Counted from the stretch's first letter, positions 1 to 12,156 are shown. The stretch: DNA of 64,000 nt from Bombyx mori (GCF_030269925.1 NC_085127.1:6827501-6891500), one strand, 5' to 3'. Notes: generated by a model from the letters alone, not told the origin. A program made the numbers and translations.

Positions 1-848
1 TTCAATTATTTTTACTTTTCTAATTTCAAGATATTGTGAACTATTGAACTGTCTATAGCACCTATAATTGATGTGACATCTGTCATGTACTTCTTGTTAA
101 TTGGCTTTATATTTATGATCACTTTGTCGGTGCAACTAAATAAATAAAAAGAAGTGCTTAAGTCGCAATAACAGTTTTAATAAACCCGGTATGTATTTAA
201 TAATTTATTGGCGTAAATACTACAACTGCATCGATCACATTGATCAACCCAAACACATTAGATGTCCGCTGACGAAATAAGAATGCGAATTAAAGTTTCG
301 AATGATTTTGATTGAAATGCATAAAACGAAGAAATCGATAAACTTGACATCGGAAACACCTGAACAAATCTGGGTCAGTTTTTTGTTTCGCGTTTTCACT
401 ATTCAAACAAACGCCATAGCTCGTCACTTTAGTTTTTGACAGTGAATGTAAATCTTCTCGGTTAATTGTGTGCGAACGAGAAATGTCGTTGAGTTACTCG
501 AATGTACTCACTACGACGGACGGAACAATTGTAAATTTCTCATACGTTTGTACTCAGGCTGTGTGCTGTAATGCTTAACTTTATTACCTGTTTTGAATTT
601 ATCTTAACGAGGTGAAAAGAAAGTGTTGCTTTATAAATAAACAGTTTTTACCGGTTCCTACTTTTTTTTTGCATCTAAACAATGATATATCTTGATTGTT
701 ACAAATTTTGTGAACGTGTTTTTTTTTTTAGAATTTCAGCGTTGCGTGGCTAGTTGAAGCGTGACGGGCCGTTTTGTCGGCTACTCTTTCCGATGCGGTC
801 TATATGCTCGGAGCATTTATATATGTATATTTTAACCCTTTGTTTTGA
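1..848. other. AT-rich DNA, nothing recognised
   Basis: No convincing exon, RNA gene or repeat boundary was seen on either strand. The stretch is AT-rich and looks intronic or intergenic. Confidence 0.5.
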
Positions 849-850
849 TT

Positions 851-1149
851 TTTTTTTGCTTAGATGGGTGGACGAGCTTACAGCCCACCTGGTGTTAAGA
901 GGTTACTGGAGCCCATAGACATCTACGACGTAAATGCGCCACCCGCCTTGAGATATCAGTTCTAAGGTCTCAGTATAGTTACAACGGCTGCCGCGCCCTT
1001 CAAACCGAAACGCATTACTGTTTCACGGCAGAAATAGCCAGGGTGGTGGTACCTACCCGCGCGAACTCACAAGAGGTCCTACCACCAGTAATTACGCAAA
1101 TTATAATTTTGCGTGTTTGATTTTTATTACACGATGTTATTCCTTCACT
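851..1149 (-). mobile_element. Bm1 SINE, 5'-truncated
   Basis: The plus strand begins with a T run then GCTTAGATGGGTGGACGAG, the complement of the Bm1 3' tail. It continues through the Bm1 body to TACCACCAGTAATTACGC and stops near TCCTTCACT, so the tRNA-like head is missing. Many other copies in the window give the consensus used here. An internal reading frame over this region is only a shadow of the SINE. Confidence 0.9.
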
Positions 1150-1738
1150 TGATATCAAACCACTGGCTAGGGTTTCTGTGTAAAGCCAACTTAAACAAAC
1201 TAATAAAAATTGCAAGTGATCCAAAAACTTACTCTCAACAGACTGTCTTCCCCGAATTATAATACATTTCTAAAAAATAATTAGTAACAAAACCTCATAT
1301 TCCAATGCACAAGCTACCATGTAAATTATGTATTATGCCATAACCCATTGTTTGATAATCTGAGTTACTATTAAAAATCCTGTTACTTCATAATACATAT
1401 TCTCACGCAGTACTGAATATTCAACTCGTGTATGCTTTGAAATATCAATAATTATTATTCAAATTATAGGCATAAAACATTTCGCGTAACTTTTTCTTTT
1501 TTAGACCACGCTTTTTTCTTTATCTAGATCGTTCTGTTATGTTTTTATAAGCAAACTGCTAAAACAAGACGAGCGTATTTTGTGGACACAAGTTTCATAT
1601 CTCAGGTTATTGTCGTTGTTTGCACTTTGTCGCCGTATGTACCGTAACAAAGTTTTGTTCCGTTTTTTTTGAGTGAAGTTTTCGTTAAACGTCATTGAAA
1701 TCAAAATGCGTTTGCAAATCAATCACGATTTAGATTTT

Positions 1739-2041
1739 AATACGCTTTTATTAGCTTCAGACGTATGTATGTATGTTTGTAACGGAATCTTTGAACATGA
1801 TTTTGACCCCCTTCAAAACGTCGGATTAACTCGAAATTTGGTATACTTAGTGAGTACCGATAAAAATTTTATATAAAAAAAAAATGAAAAAAAAACATTG
1901 AATTTCAACTAAAAAATGAAAAATAAATAATAGTTTAAAAAAAACTAACAAAATACGCTTTTTATTAGCGTATTTATTATGTAGCGTATTTATTAACGTA
2001 TATAGCGTATTTTGTTAGTTTTTTTAAACAATTATTTATTT
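1739..2041. repeat. AT-rich inverted-repeat element (MITE-like)
   Basis: The right part (about 1921-2041) folds on itself. The left arm holds AATAGTTTAAAAAAAACTAA followed by CAAAATACGC. The right arm holds its complement, AGCGTATTTTGTTAG then TTTTTTTAAAC. The loop repeats AGCGTATTTATTA. The left part (1739-1876) starts with a similar AATACGCTTTTATTAGC and contains a stretch that I believe is common in lepidopteran genomes. The exact element ends are uncertain. Confidence 0.5.
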
Positions 2042-2099
2042 TACACTTCAAAATCAAATACCATGCTTGATATTAGACAGCGCTTTTCATGATTCTAGT

Positions 2100-2678
2100 T
2101 AAAAGAGATTGCTTAGGAGGTCGCGTTGTTTTTCATGATCGCACCAGATAAACGGTCGCCGTGTTCGTTTTCTTTCGTGCGGCAATAGTTACATCGTCGG
2201 ATTAAGCGGTACTTAAAACGGTATTACATTTTGAGATGCAATTGTAATATCTCGCAGAAGTATCATCTTGAGGCACGACCGCGTCCCGTATACGAAGTGA
2301 AACGCAAGGTCGGAAAACGTTGCGTTATTGTGTTGATAACCTTTTTGTCGTGCATCTCACCGAGTTGTATTGTTGGAAGCAACTGAACTGCTCCATTGAG
2401 ACAGATATGTCGTGCGACATTCGACTCGGAAACGTCTTTTTTCCACCTAGCGCGATGACGAAGACGAGCCCCACTTATATGGACGCAAATGTTTGCGTCT
2501 AACAATCCGTAACGCCACCGCTAAGCTATAATGAGATTCCAACTAATATTTACAGAGATTAAGTTTGTTATTCATCACATCTTACGCTTCGAAATCTATA
2601 AGACGTCAATCTAACGTTTTCGTTACAAAACACAACTTATGTGTTTTATGCTACCACAACCTATAAATTTATTCTAGA
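2100..2678. other. No gene recognised; small hairpin at 2482-2499
   Basis: The stretch is slightly richer in GC than its surroundings and has short open frames on both strands, none with recognisable features. A perfect 8-bp hairpin (GACGCAAA, 2-nt loop, TTTGCGTC) lies at 2482-2499. Confidence 0.4.
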
Positions 2679-3320
2679 CTAGCTGACCCGGCAGGCTTCG
2701 TAGTGCCTCAATCGATAAATAAAAGATAAAAAAAAGGTGTGTGTGCGATTCACACACGATAGAAGTGAAACTTCAGTAAATCGGAATGAGATGAATATAT
2801 ATAAATAAATGCTCAAATACAAGCAAGTATTAAACAGTGTGCAATATACATACACACCGACATCTGCTCTCTCGCTCTGGCTCACTAATTACAGGCGACT
2901 ATGTTTAGAAGACGGGAGTAGGGACGCTACGAAGTATGGCACAAAGAGGAGAGACCGATAATATAAAATAGTATGTATATTTCTGTCTCATTCTTTGCTG
3001 GCTTCATCCTACACATTTTTGTATTTGTGTCTCTTACCTGTCGTTTTTTCCGTTGCATCCGGTTTAAAATCACAACGATTCTAAAGAAGTTTCACTTCAA
3101 AACTTAAAACAAACAAAAGAATCCGTCCGACGGGGGACACATCAAAGGAAAAACAAAATTGGTATTTTTGTTTCATTCCGAGCATTTTCATATTTATCTA
3201 CCTTTCAAACCTTCTCTGGACTTCCACAAATAATTCAAGACCAAAATTAGCCAAATTGGTCTAGCCGTTCTCGAGTTTTAGCGAGACTAACGAACAGCAG
3301 TTCATTTTTATATATATAGA
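2679..3320 (-). mobile_element. Non-autonomous Helitron with inserted repeat
   Basis: On the minus strand the element ends in GCCGGGTCAGCTAG followed by T, and it starts with TC after A. These are the Helitron rules (5' TC, 3' CTRR, insertion between A and T). The tail is shared with the copies at 43866 and 55160. Compared with those copies this one is longer by about 350 bp, the extra DNA being the repeat at 2737-3098. There is no Rep/helicase reading frame, so it is non-autonomous. Confidence 0.75.
2737..3098. repeat. GAAGTGAAACTTC-ended repeat inside the Helitron
   Basis: The segment starts with a GT run and TAGAAGTGAAACTTC and ends with AGAAGTTTCACTTC, so its ends are inverted copies. 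The same arrangement in opposite orientation is seen at 53638-54015, and a partial copy lies at 3712-3780. The related Helitron copy at 43866 lacks it. It was therefore inserted or captured. Confidence 0.55.
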
Positions 3321-3619
3321 TTTAGAGCGGTCCTGATTCATGTGTGAAGTGACTGAGGTTCATTTTAAATCTTAATTGGGAATGAACGCGCAGTCAACGT
3401 TTGAATTCCCCTCTCGAGCTGTAACCGCAAATCGTTGGCAGGAAGTCTAAGGTCTTTAAAGCAACAATCCCTAATAGCACTTGCAGTGCCATGTATGGTC
3501 ATTGTCCTCTACGTACAAGTGCCGCTACAACTCTAATGTCATCTCGAGATGTTTGAGTACCGTTGACTTGTGTTCGTTTTATGAATATCGTAATATAATA
3601 ATCAATATCACCTATACCA

Positions 3620-3945
3620 GCCGTCGGGGAACCGGGGTAAATTACCCTGAATGGGGTAAAATGAAATTTTGGGAGGTAAAAATGAAACTTTTGTGAGTAA
3701 AAAGTATATACTGAAGTGAAACTTCTTTAGAATTGTGGTTTTAGAATCGTTGTGATTTCAAACTCAATGAAACGAAACGGAAAATTATTATTATTATTTT
3801 CAAAATTATGATGGGACTATAATAGGAAAGATGCTAAAAAGAAGCGATTTCGTATTTTTTTTTTGTTCTTCGCCATGGGGTAATAATATCAACTTACACA
3901 AAAACATTTTGGGGTGATAATTAAAAAAGTTCCCCGACCGTTGAT
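3620..3945. mobile_element. Possible MITE with 8-bp target duplication
   Basis: CTATACCA occurs directly on both sides (3612-3619 and 3946-3953). Inside it the ends are inverted: GTCGGGGAAC on the left, GTTCCCCGAC on the right. An 8-bp duplication would suit a hAT-type element. The right end has four extra bases compared with the left, so the fit is imperfect. Confidence 0.4.
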
Positions 3946-4149
3946 CTATACCAACTACAACTATATGTTTTTTATTCATATTTATTCTCAAGTAGCCCAA
4001 AATAGTCGTACCGGTTTTAAAAATAGAACAGCCGCTGCGCAAAACTATTGAAAATTCAATCGCACATGTCAAGATGGGTGGTGATACTCAAATCTTCGGT
4101 AACTGCCCGTCCGGCCTTCGATAGTAAAACAATAAATGAACAGAAACCA

Positions 4150-4321
4150 TTACCCTGCTTATTTCTGCCGTGAAGCAGTAATGCGTTTCGGTTTGAAAGG
4201 TGGGGCAGCCGTTGTAACTATACTTGAGACTTTAGAACTTGTATCTCAAGGTGAGTGGCGCATTTATGTTTACACCAGGTGGGCTATGAGCTCATCCACC
4301 CATCTCAGCAATAAAGAAAAA
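4150..4321 (+). mobile_element. Bm1 SINE with internal deletion
   Basis: It runs from CTTATTTCTGCCGTGAAGC to the tail CCATCTCAGCAATAAAG. The usual stretch between GGCGCATTTA and ACACCAGGTGG is missing (about 40 bp). Confidence 0.85.
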
Positions 4322-4758
4322 AGAAACAATAAATTTTATTTCATACATTACAATATTGAATAATGCCGCGTTTTCTAGTGAAACTCTGTACGTTATTTAA
4401 GATGAGTATAAAACAAATTGTCGTCGAAGACCTCGAAGTAAATTACTTGTGATTCTCGAGCTCTCCAAGGCGAAAGGTCTATCGTGAAAATTATGAAGCA
4501 ATCAAGTCATCGAACGATAGCTGCCACTTACCATCAAAGATCAAACGCGTCTACGTAATGTCTATCATCTATATATTTATCATTGCTACGATCATTTTCT
4601 GCACGGGGTCGAGAAAATTCGCAAGTCACAATGATCGGTTTCTATAATTCACTATCCCGCTTGAACTTCGCGAATAACGGACTTTCTTGGATAACTGTTG
4701 CCTTGCGACATAATTGTTTCTGTTTTGCAAAATTCAAGCATAGTCACAAAATATTACT

Positions 4759-4896
4759 TTACTGATGGTAGCACCTCTTGTCAGTCGGCACGGTAATGCG
4801 CTTCGGTTTGAAGAGTGGAGCAGCCGTTGTAACTATACTGAGACCTTAAAACTCATATCTTAAGGTGGGTGGCGGCATTTACGTTGTAGATGTCTA
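4759..4896 (+). mobile_element. Bm1 SINE, 3'-truncated
   Basis: It begins TACTGATGGTAGCACCTCTTG and continues through the Bm1 body to ACGTTGTAGATGTCTA. The 3' tail is absent and it passes into pyrimidine-rich DNA. Confidence 0.8.
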
Positions 4897-5140
4897 TTTT
4901 TCCTTTTTTATCTATTCTTTCTCTTTTCTTGCACAGATCACATTTTTCATTTCCGTTTTGATCACATAGCTCACAAGTTTCTGCTACCATAGTTCAGTCG
5001 CTTCTGTCATCATCACTTCTTCACCACCACTTTCATTTTATTCTAACTGTTGAAATTTTTTTCGAGATCTTCTTCCTCCTCATTTTCTATGTTGTCGATG
5101 AAGGGAAGGGGCGAGGTAATCCTGCCCAGCCCCTTGGCCT

Positions 5141-6785
5141 TCTTCCCTACCTATGCTGATAGCCTTGAGAGGCTATTTCAGCTTCGCCCTAACGTTAGTA
5201 GGTGAGCTCGCGGGGCTCAACCGGAGAGTTGCTAACACTGACCCTAGCAAGAGCAGTGCTTCGCAGAATCTACCACCGGATCGGAAACGCGACCCACTGA
5301 GAAGATCCGGCGAGAAACTCAGTGGGCTGTGTCTATGGGTTAGTTCGCTCGTCGAGCCCTTCGTCGCAAGCGACGGGTTCGACGAGGACGGTGACCGGTG
5401 CTTGTGGTGCCTAAAAGCACCGTTAATGGATCAGGAGGATCCGTAATGACGTGCTTTGGGCGACGTCGACGGTTTACCATTCGGTCTACTGGGTCGGGTA
5501 TGTAATTTCCAGCGGCTACGATGAGAGGGTTCTCATGTCGTGCCGCCTTCTCAAAGTGGCGCAGCGATGCCGACTGTAGATACTTACTAAGAGAGTCGAG
5601 CTCCAGGTCATCGTGGAGATCCACATTCCTAAGGAACCATGGTGCTCCGACGGCTATCCTGCAGAATCGTGATTGAATAACCTGAAGGGATTTCAAGTGG
5701 GTGCGGGCTGAGTGAGCGAACACTACGCTTGCATACGTTATGACGGGGCGTATACAAGTTTTGTAGAGAGTTACCTTATTGCGGAGGGACAGTTTGCTTC
5801 GACTACAAAGCATTGGATAGAGTCGTCCTAGAATAAACGCGGCGCGGTCGCGTACCGTTTTTATATGGGGACGGAATGTCATCCCTCTGTCGAGGGTGAC
5901 GCCTAGATATTTGACCTTCGAGACCCACGGTATGGGCTGGCCAAAGAGAGTGATGGGACTAACGGCGGAGGTGTTTGCGCGCCTACTACGGAGTGGGATG
6001 CTCGAAGTGATGTTCGGAGGGCGACCCCTTTTGAAGAGCACCGCTGCGCTTTTCGTGGGGTTGATGTCTATTCGCCACTTCCGGAACCACTGTCCCATGG
6101 TGGCTACTGCGATCTGGAGTCGCCGATGAAGCAGCGACATCTTCCTACACGAGTAGTAGATAGCCGTGTCATCGGCGAAGAGCGCTAGATGGGTCTCCGG
6201 AGACCGGGGTATATCATTGATATACAAACTAAATAATAACGGGGAGAGCGCGGAGCCTTGCGGGACTCCGGCAGTCAGTTGACGGGGACGAGAACGAGTT
6301 CCCTCTACTCGATATCGAAACGAACGGTTCGACAAGAAGTCTCGTATGATGAGCACGAGTCTGTCTGGCACTCCCATGTTGTACAGTTTGTAAATTAAAC
6401 CGTTGTGCCAGACTTTGTCGAACGCCTTCGCGATGTCGAAGAAGAGGGCGCCGGTCGGGATTTGTTTACGCCTATTTAGTCCTATCAGAATGTGCTCCGT
6501 GAGGCGGTGCACTTGTTGTACGCACGAGTGTTTTGAGCGGAATCCGAACTGTTCGTCTATGAGAATTTTGTTCGCGGTAACAAAATCCCAGAGGCGTTTC
6601 CTAAGGAGACGTTCGTAAATTTTTCCTATCGTCGAGAGGAGACTAATCGGACGGTAACTAGAAGTTTCGTTTCTCGGTTTGCCCGGCTTATGTATACCGA
6701 TAACGTCCGCTTCTTTCCACACCGCGGGAAAGATGCAGTGCGTCATAGCGGCATTTAAAATTGTAGCCAACATTGCTATCATTGG
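5141..6785 (-). mobile_element. Jockey-clade LINE, 5'-truncated copy
   Basis: It contains the last 480 codons of the reverse-transcriptase ORF plus the roughly 200-bp 3' UTR, and is closely related to the copy at 48489-50438. The 3' UTR (5141-5339) keeps the pseudoknot sequences (5276-5326) and the terminal stem-loop (5155-5182). Truncation is inside the RT domain near 6785. There is no clear poly(A) and no clear target-site duplication, so its ends may have been altered after insertion. Confidence 0.9.
5340..6782 (-). pseudogene. Jockey ORF2 fragment (reverse transcriptase, 480 codons open)
   Basis: The frame is open for 480 codons but lacks the endonuclease and the start of RT. Visible RT motifs are motif A (FFDIAKAFDKVWH), GVPQGSAL and the catalytic box FADD. 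The C-terminal part has KVKYLGVTLD and ends in an Arg-rich tail (RRTRRLRRRARR). The first ATG is simply the first one after the truncation, not a native start. With no promoter or endonuclease it should be inactive. The intact frame suggests a fairly recent insertion. Confidence 0.85.
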
Positions 6786-6801
6786 CGACGCTCACGTTAC
6801 T

Positions 6802-6926
6802 TTACATCTAGTTTTAACCACGTACGATTGTCTACATCTAGTTTTATCCAGCATAAAGAAGGCTATACCTATATTATATTATAGTTTTAACCAAATGAAA
6901 TCGGCTACACCTAGTTTTAGCTGGCT
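6802..6926 (+). repeat. Degenerate repeats of a TACATCTAGTTTTA motif
   Basis: Motifs resembling CTACATCTAGTTTTAACCA occur near 6802, 6832, 6863 and 6905, roughly 30-40 bp apart and diverged. They lie just beyond the broken end of the Jockey copy. Confidence 0.4.
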
Positions 6927-7404
6927 AGAACTACGGGTATTAGCTTCGGGTACAAGCCGTAACATATATATACTTTAATAAAAAAAAATAAAAAAAGTAA
7001 CATTATATTTAGTATAGCTTGATATCGTGTTCGCGTCTTCTACGATTTTATACTTCGTAATTAATTACAAAACTCTTACGTTGAAAAGTTTATTAACGTA
7101 AGGACTTTCACGGTTCAATAACCATGGTATCTTTCACTCGGCTCCGATAGCATCAGTAAAATCGAGCCCGCGTTCCGCTTTGAAACGCATACTCAATGGG
7201 CTAGCGAATTTATGTGAATATTAATTGAATTAGCGTACCTACATGCCTTTTCAACAAAAGAGACCAGTTCGTGACGATGGCATTAGCGCGGTGCCGATCT
7301 AAGGCTAACCTCACACCGAAGATTCTATTTCTAGATGGAGAAGCGATTTAAAATCATTGGTATTTCCTTTGATCTCGCATACTTAACTTTACAATCATTG
7401 TATG
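6927..7404. other. No gene recognised
   Basis: AT-rich DNA with no coding signal or repeat that I can name. Confidence 0.4.
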
Positions 7405-7475
7405 TTTTTATTGCTCAGATGGGTGGACGAACTCACAGCCCACCTGGTATTATGTAGTTACCAAAGCCCATATCA
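7405..7475 (-). mobile_element. Bm1 SINE 3' fragment
   Basis: TTTTTATTGCTCAGATGGG and the following 60 bp match the complement of the Bm1 3' end. The rest is missing. Confidence 0.75.
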
Positions 7476-7500
7476 CCAGTGAATTGGTTGTAAGAATATT

Positions 7501-7950
7501 CCCATAGACACATCCCGCTGAGTTTCTCGCTGGATCTTCTCAGTGGGTCGCGTTTCCTATCCGGTAGTAGATTCTGCGAAGCACTGCTCTTGCTAGGGCC
7601 AGTGCTAGCAACACTTCCGGTTTGAGCTCCGTGAGATCACCTACACGTCAAGGCGAAGCTGAACTAGTCTTTTTTTTTTTTATTGCCTTTCTAGGCAGAC
7701 GAGCATACGGCCCACCTGATGGTGAGTGGTTACCGTCGCCCATGGACTTCAGCAATGCCAAGGGCAGAGCCAAGCCGCTGCCTACCGCTTAATAATCTCC
7801 ACAAGCCTCGTTTGAAGAAGGACATGTCATAGCGCTCGGGAAACACCGTGGAGGGGAGCTCATTCCATAGCCGGATGGTACGTGGCAAAAAAGATCTCTG
7901 GAAACGCACTGTGGATGACCGCAGTGGCTCCAGGTAGTCTCTCAAGGCTT
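7501..7950 (+). mobile_element. Jockey 3' UTR fragment split by a LINE
   Basis: 7501-7669 carries the Jockey 3' UTR (CCCGCTGAG...CTCAGTGGG stem, then GAAGCTGAACTAGTCT). The rest of its terminal stem (CTCTCAAGGCT) is found at 7941-7950, after the inserted LINE. TAGTCT flanks the insert on both sides. Stem 1 of the pseudoknot has a G-T pair where other copies have A-T or G-C. Confidence 0.75.
7671..7937 (-). mobile_element. LINE 3' end nested in a Jockey UTR
   Basis: On the minus strand a frame ends in the C-terminal peptide FLPRTIRLWNELPSTVFPER, typical of RT-encoding non-LTR elements. It is followed by a short 3' UTR ending in a poly(A), seen as the T run from 7670. The same family occurs at 34138, 42456, 46288, 47938 and 52177. 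I do not give it a family name. Only the last 70 or so codons remain. Confidence 0.8.
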
Positions 7951-10900
7951 TTATTCAAAAAGGCTATTATTAGGGAAAAAAAATTAAGATTAATTACAGA
8001 TACTTTTACGGGCACAATATCGCGTTTTTAATGTCCTTATATTATTTCTAATTTTTCGAATATTTTAGTTTCCGACTCGTCCTTGACCACGGGAACTGTA
8101 AAGTATTCGAATCGTTTCACAGAACGAATAATAATGATAATAAAACAAGATTAAACCTTAAATCTATTTTTAATTTACAATAATTACTAAATCGAAGTAT
8201 TCTTGGCCTAATTATAATAGATGAGACTTCAAGCGTCGATAGGCAAAAATTCCGTGGCAGGATTCCAATGTAATTTCCATTAAAATTTCAACAATTGTTT
8301 TACATCAAATAGTCCGGGAGTTTGTCAAAAAACCTATAGTAATGAAACAAATAAAAATAAATCCATTTTGACTATTACTGGAAACAAACAGTAACGATAC
8401 ACGCCCGTGTCTCAAATGAACATTAATATAATTGCAATATCTTCGCAGCCTCGCGATCTGCGTTCGCTTCCGCCTTAGTTAATGTACGATCTAACCGCTG
8501 GCCGATGATCTCGCCCTCATAAATTTACACGATGCATTGAGGCTTGAATTCGCTTGCGGTGAAGACTACAAAGAGTTTCCTTTAGAAAGCCGGTGTTTGA
8601 AGGTCAAGTTATGGTCACCAACCGTCGCAGGTTCAACGGCCCGTCCTTTTGGGTTTTAATCCGGAACGTAATTTTATTCGGTAACGATCCTAGACGTATG
8701 GGTAAGTTATGATTATCCTTACATATTCTCGCCGATAGATAACATTAGAGGTATTACTACAAACGTCTCACATTAAGTACCTTAAAGAGGATTAAATACC
8801 CCAAAATGACAAGCATTTTTTACTTATTAAAACAAGTTGCTTAACGATTTCCAAAAAAAATTATCGCTATAGGATCGACTACCACATAATAGTTTGACCT
8901 ATTTGAAGCAAAGATATTTAAAAAAAAACGCATGATTTAACGGTAACCATATCATCGAATTACCGTGTCTTGTGTTTTTTTTTGCCACCGTTTTTCACCG
9001 TTCTAGACTACGCAACTAATTCCACCTGATTTTGAGTTTTTTTTAATGAAGTTTCAATTAAAATGTCGGCTCGTTTCCGGTCCGCTGGTCGCTGTTAAAA
9101 TGCCTTTTCACGGCCCCGGGGCCCTTGTATAATACAATATAGACCCAAATTACCCATCGATGGAGAGTCTCAAGCGCATCTATTGTGGGCTCTCCATGGA
9201 ATTCGAACTAACGGGAGACACCTCGCACTCGACTGTAATACAAAAGTGCTTGTGCTGCATTTCGCCATGCTGTTACACGAACATTTATCGAGTTACGTGC
9301 TCCCTCTGTGCATCATACATGTTCTGATTAAAACGTTTTTTGCCGTCGGTACTTTGGTTATGTCATCATTCCCTTAACTAGATTTCAATCAAACAACAAT
9401 GAAGTATGAAACATCACGTATTTGATTAGCACTATTGAAACTTGAGTTGATAGTCGGTGAACGAATCAGTAATAATTGTAGATCGATCATTATCTCTTTG
9501 TGGTAAACGTGCACTAATATCTTTATAAATCTATCATTCGTTGGCGAAATCGCAACAACAATGGAAATTAACGCATCCAGTGTAATTTGTTCGGCTGCTC
9601 TCTCCAAATTATCATGACCTCGGAATCGTCAATGATAATATAATTAACGACTCACCGTCATTACAACCTCCGTCGAACATCTTTATTGACAGCTCAAAGG
9701 CCATGTGAAAGCAGCTATTGTATTCGACCACATCGATGCGCTACACAATGCTACCGACTTCTGCCTAATAACCCTTATGCGACGGAATTTACAACTCATT
9801 TAGGAAAATGAAAAGCCTATTTCAATACGTTCGACTCTCCCTTATTGTTAGATAGCGGGATACAATAGCAGCAAAGGTTATCAGACCGAATGATGAGACC
9901 TTCGGTTTGCTTTCACCGATTACGTCGCCTATTCGTTTTGCTTTTACATCAATCACGTGTTACATAATTTTAATTGAAGCCACGCGACTATCCTTTTGTT
10001 CCCTAAAAAAAAAATTTTCTTTATCTATCAATTATCAAGGAATTAACTTTAATCTCTCGTCTGAAATGTTTATCTTCAAATAAAATTAAGTATTTAGTAC
10101 TCAAAATATACTAAAATCACTAACGGACATTTTTTTCTGAAAGCAAGTGAGAAATTAACTAGATTCATGATAAACTTATCAATCCCTTAATTACTACTAA
10201 TGAGACATATTGATTTTGATCATAATATATCGATTTTTTTCTATTAAATATCCGATTAGTAACTCACGACTTACGGTGGGCGTTCGACTTGAATGTTAAC
10301 AAATAGAAACTCATAAGGGCTTCGTTAGTAGTGAAACGAAAAGACAGCCGTTACATACTATTGATATTTGAGTTCATTAAGTTTACTAGTATTGTACATT
10401 AAAAGAATTTTCCCGATTGACCGATTGACCCATTGGCCGAAATAAATCGCTAATATTGATAAGACCTTAAAATTCTTGGAATTTACAACAACTGTATAAT
10501 TTATGATTGCTCTCACTAAACATTGTGCCACATGGCGTCGCATCGCGAGATCCTGCGATACCGATGCATGACCACGACCACTCTGTCAAGAGTGTACGAA
10601 TAGGAAGAAGAAGTATAATTTATTTATTGTTACACCTTTATATTTTGTCAGTATGGTAACGAAGACTAAAAATACTACTAATAGTATTATTAAAGCATTT
10701 TATCCACAATTTGCTTCATTTAAATATAGAGCGTCGCTTCCAATTATAAAATAGATTTTGTAGAACGACTTAAGTTTGTTCTTATTGAATAAATAGCTCC
10801 GGTACGATCGTAATCTCATTCATTACCATAGCGTATAAGAGACGTGGTATGGTTACTCGATCTTGCTAGGGAAGATGTTAGCAAATTCTAAGGCTGAGCC

Positions 10901-11416
10901 CAGTGAAGGCACCCACCAGTCAGAAGGCGTTAGGCCAGAATAGCTTCTCAAGAAGCTTTGTAAAAATAGCGACTCGATTTTAAGTCAATTTTCTGCACTG
11001 CATTGCGTCATCGCGTGAAAGATTACTTTAAAAGCAGGAAGCAATTCGCAACACCCTATCTCGTAAATGCCGCATATTTACATGCACAGCTATTTTCTAC
11101 ACGCTTATTTAAATGACCATCTCTGATTGCTCTTTGTAAACATAGTAATTGTGATAACATGTTATCGATAAACCTGTATACTACGTATGGAGTGTTTAGA
11201 AGTTATTATTATTATGAAATGTTTTAATAAACTGATATTTTATCGTTATATTTCTTGGTTGATCACAAATAAAGTCTAATGAAACATATTATTATTACAA
11301 ATATAACTTTATTTAGGAAATTGAAGACCGTGAATCTTTATAGTACCAACGCCATAAGTCCGGTGAAGCTAACATAACACGAGGTTACTATCAATAAGTA
11401 GACAAAAATTGAATGA
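7951..11416. other. Long stretch without recognisable genes
   Basis: AT-rich DNA with scattered short frames that show no signal peptide, domain or codon bias. A weak LINE-like relic is possible near 10530-10615 but was not accepted. Confidence 0.45.
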
Positions 11417-11575
11417 CTCGATGGCGTAGTAGTTAGCGCGCCTGACTTTTGTGCTAAGGGTCGAGGGTTCGATTCCCACATCGGGCAAGCGTTCGTGTTA
11501 TGAACAGGTTTGTTTGCTTTTCTGCCTGGGTGTTTATTATCTATATATTTCAGTCTCTGGTACTGTTTGGGGTTG
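11417..11575 (+). mobile_element. tRNA-derived SINE
   Basis: It starts CTCGATGGCGTAGTAGTTAG, a good A box, and has GGGTTCGATTCCCACATCGG, a good B box, 35-40 nt further on. The tRNA-like part is followed by AACAGGTTTGTTTGC and CTGGGTGTTTATTATC, which I recognise as the body of a lepidopteran tRNA SINE rather than a tRNA gene. The anticodon arm does not fold convincingly. Confidence 0.7.
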
Positions 11576-12062
11576 GTTCTTTAGTTTTTTGTTTTAAATT
11601 TAGAGCGTAATCGATATACTTGATAATTTGTTAGGAACTCACCGTAGGCCTGTTCTTGTGGTTATAATAATATTTTTCAGCACTATCTTCCTGGAGTGGT
11701 CACTCCTTTCTTCCCTTTTTTTACCTTAATGAATACTTTCAGTAGTATAAGAAAATAATTAGCTTCAGACTCAATATTCACAAAAAAAAATTGAGATCGC
11801 ACAATTTTAATGCCCACGATTCAAAATTCCGCTTTATAATGGGCATTGATATAAGAGGGGAAAGGGACTATCATAGATGCGCTCTTAATTCCGTTCAAAA
11901 ATATTTTAAATCGATGTATCCGTTACAGATAGCGTAAACAGGTACCTATAAGACAAGGAATCCTAATTTTGGGCCGGATGACTGTACGTGATTTGTTCCT
12001 AGTTATTTATTATTATTTATTATTATAAAATAGAATTAAAAAAACGTATCATTCTAACAAAT
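11576..12062. other. No gene recognised
   Basis: AT-rich DNA without recognisable features. Confidence 0.4.
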
Positions 12063-12156
12063 TCTCGTCCTTCAAACCAAAATACATGGCTGCAGGAATC
12101 GCACTACAGAAATAGACGGGATAGGGATACCTACCCGGATCGGCTGACACTATGAC
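12063..12156 (-). mobile_element. Diverged Bm1 fragment
   Basis: CTTCAAACCAAAATACATGG and ACAGAAATAGACGGGATAGG resemble the middle of Bm1 in reverse orientation, with many differences. It is cut off by the Jockey fragment to the right. Confidence 0.5.

Noticed and set aside
2679..3320. SINE or RTE fragment instead of Helitron
   Set aside because: The TC start, CTAG end, A/T insertion site and, in related copies, the 3' hairpin fit a Helitron better, and there is no poly(A) or target duplication.
10530..10615. LINE C-terminal relic near a run of GAAGAAGAAG
   Set aside because: The resemblance is weak and only over a few residues; no tail or duplication was found.
11417..11490. A genuine tRNA gene
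   Set aside because: The A and B boxes are good but the anticodon arm does not fold, and a SINE body follows.
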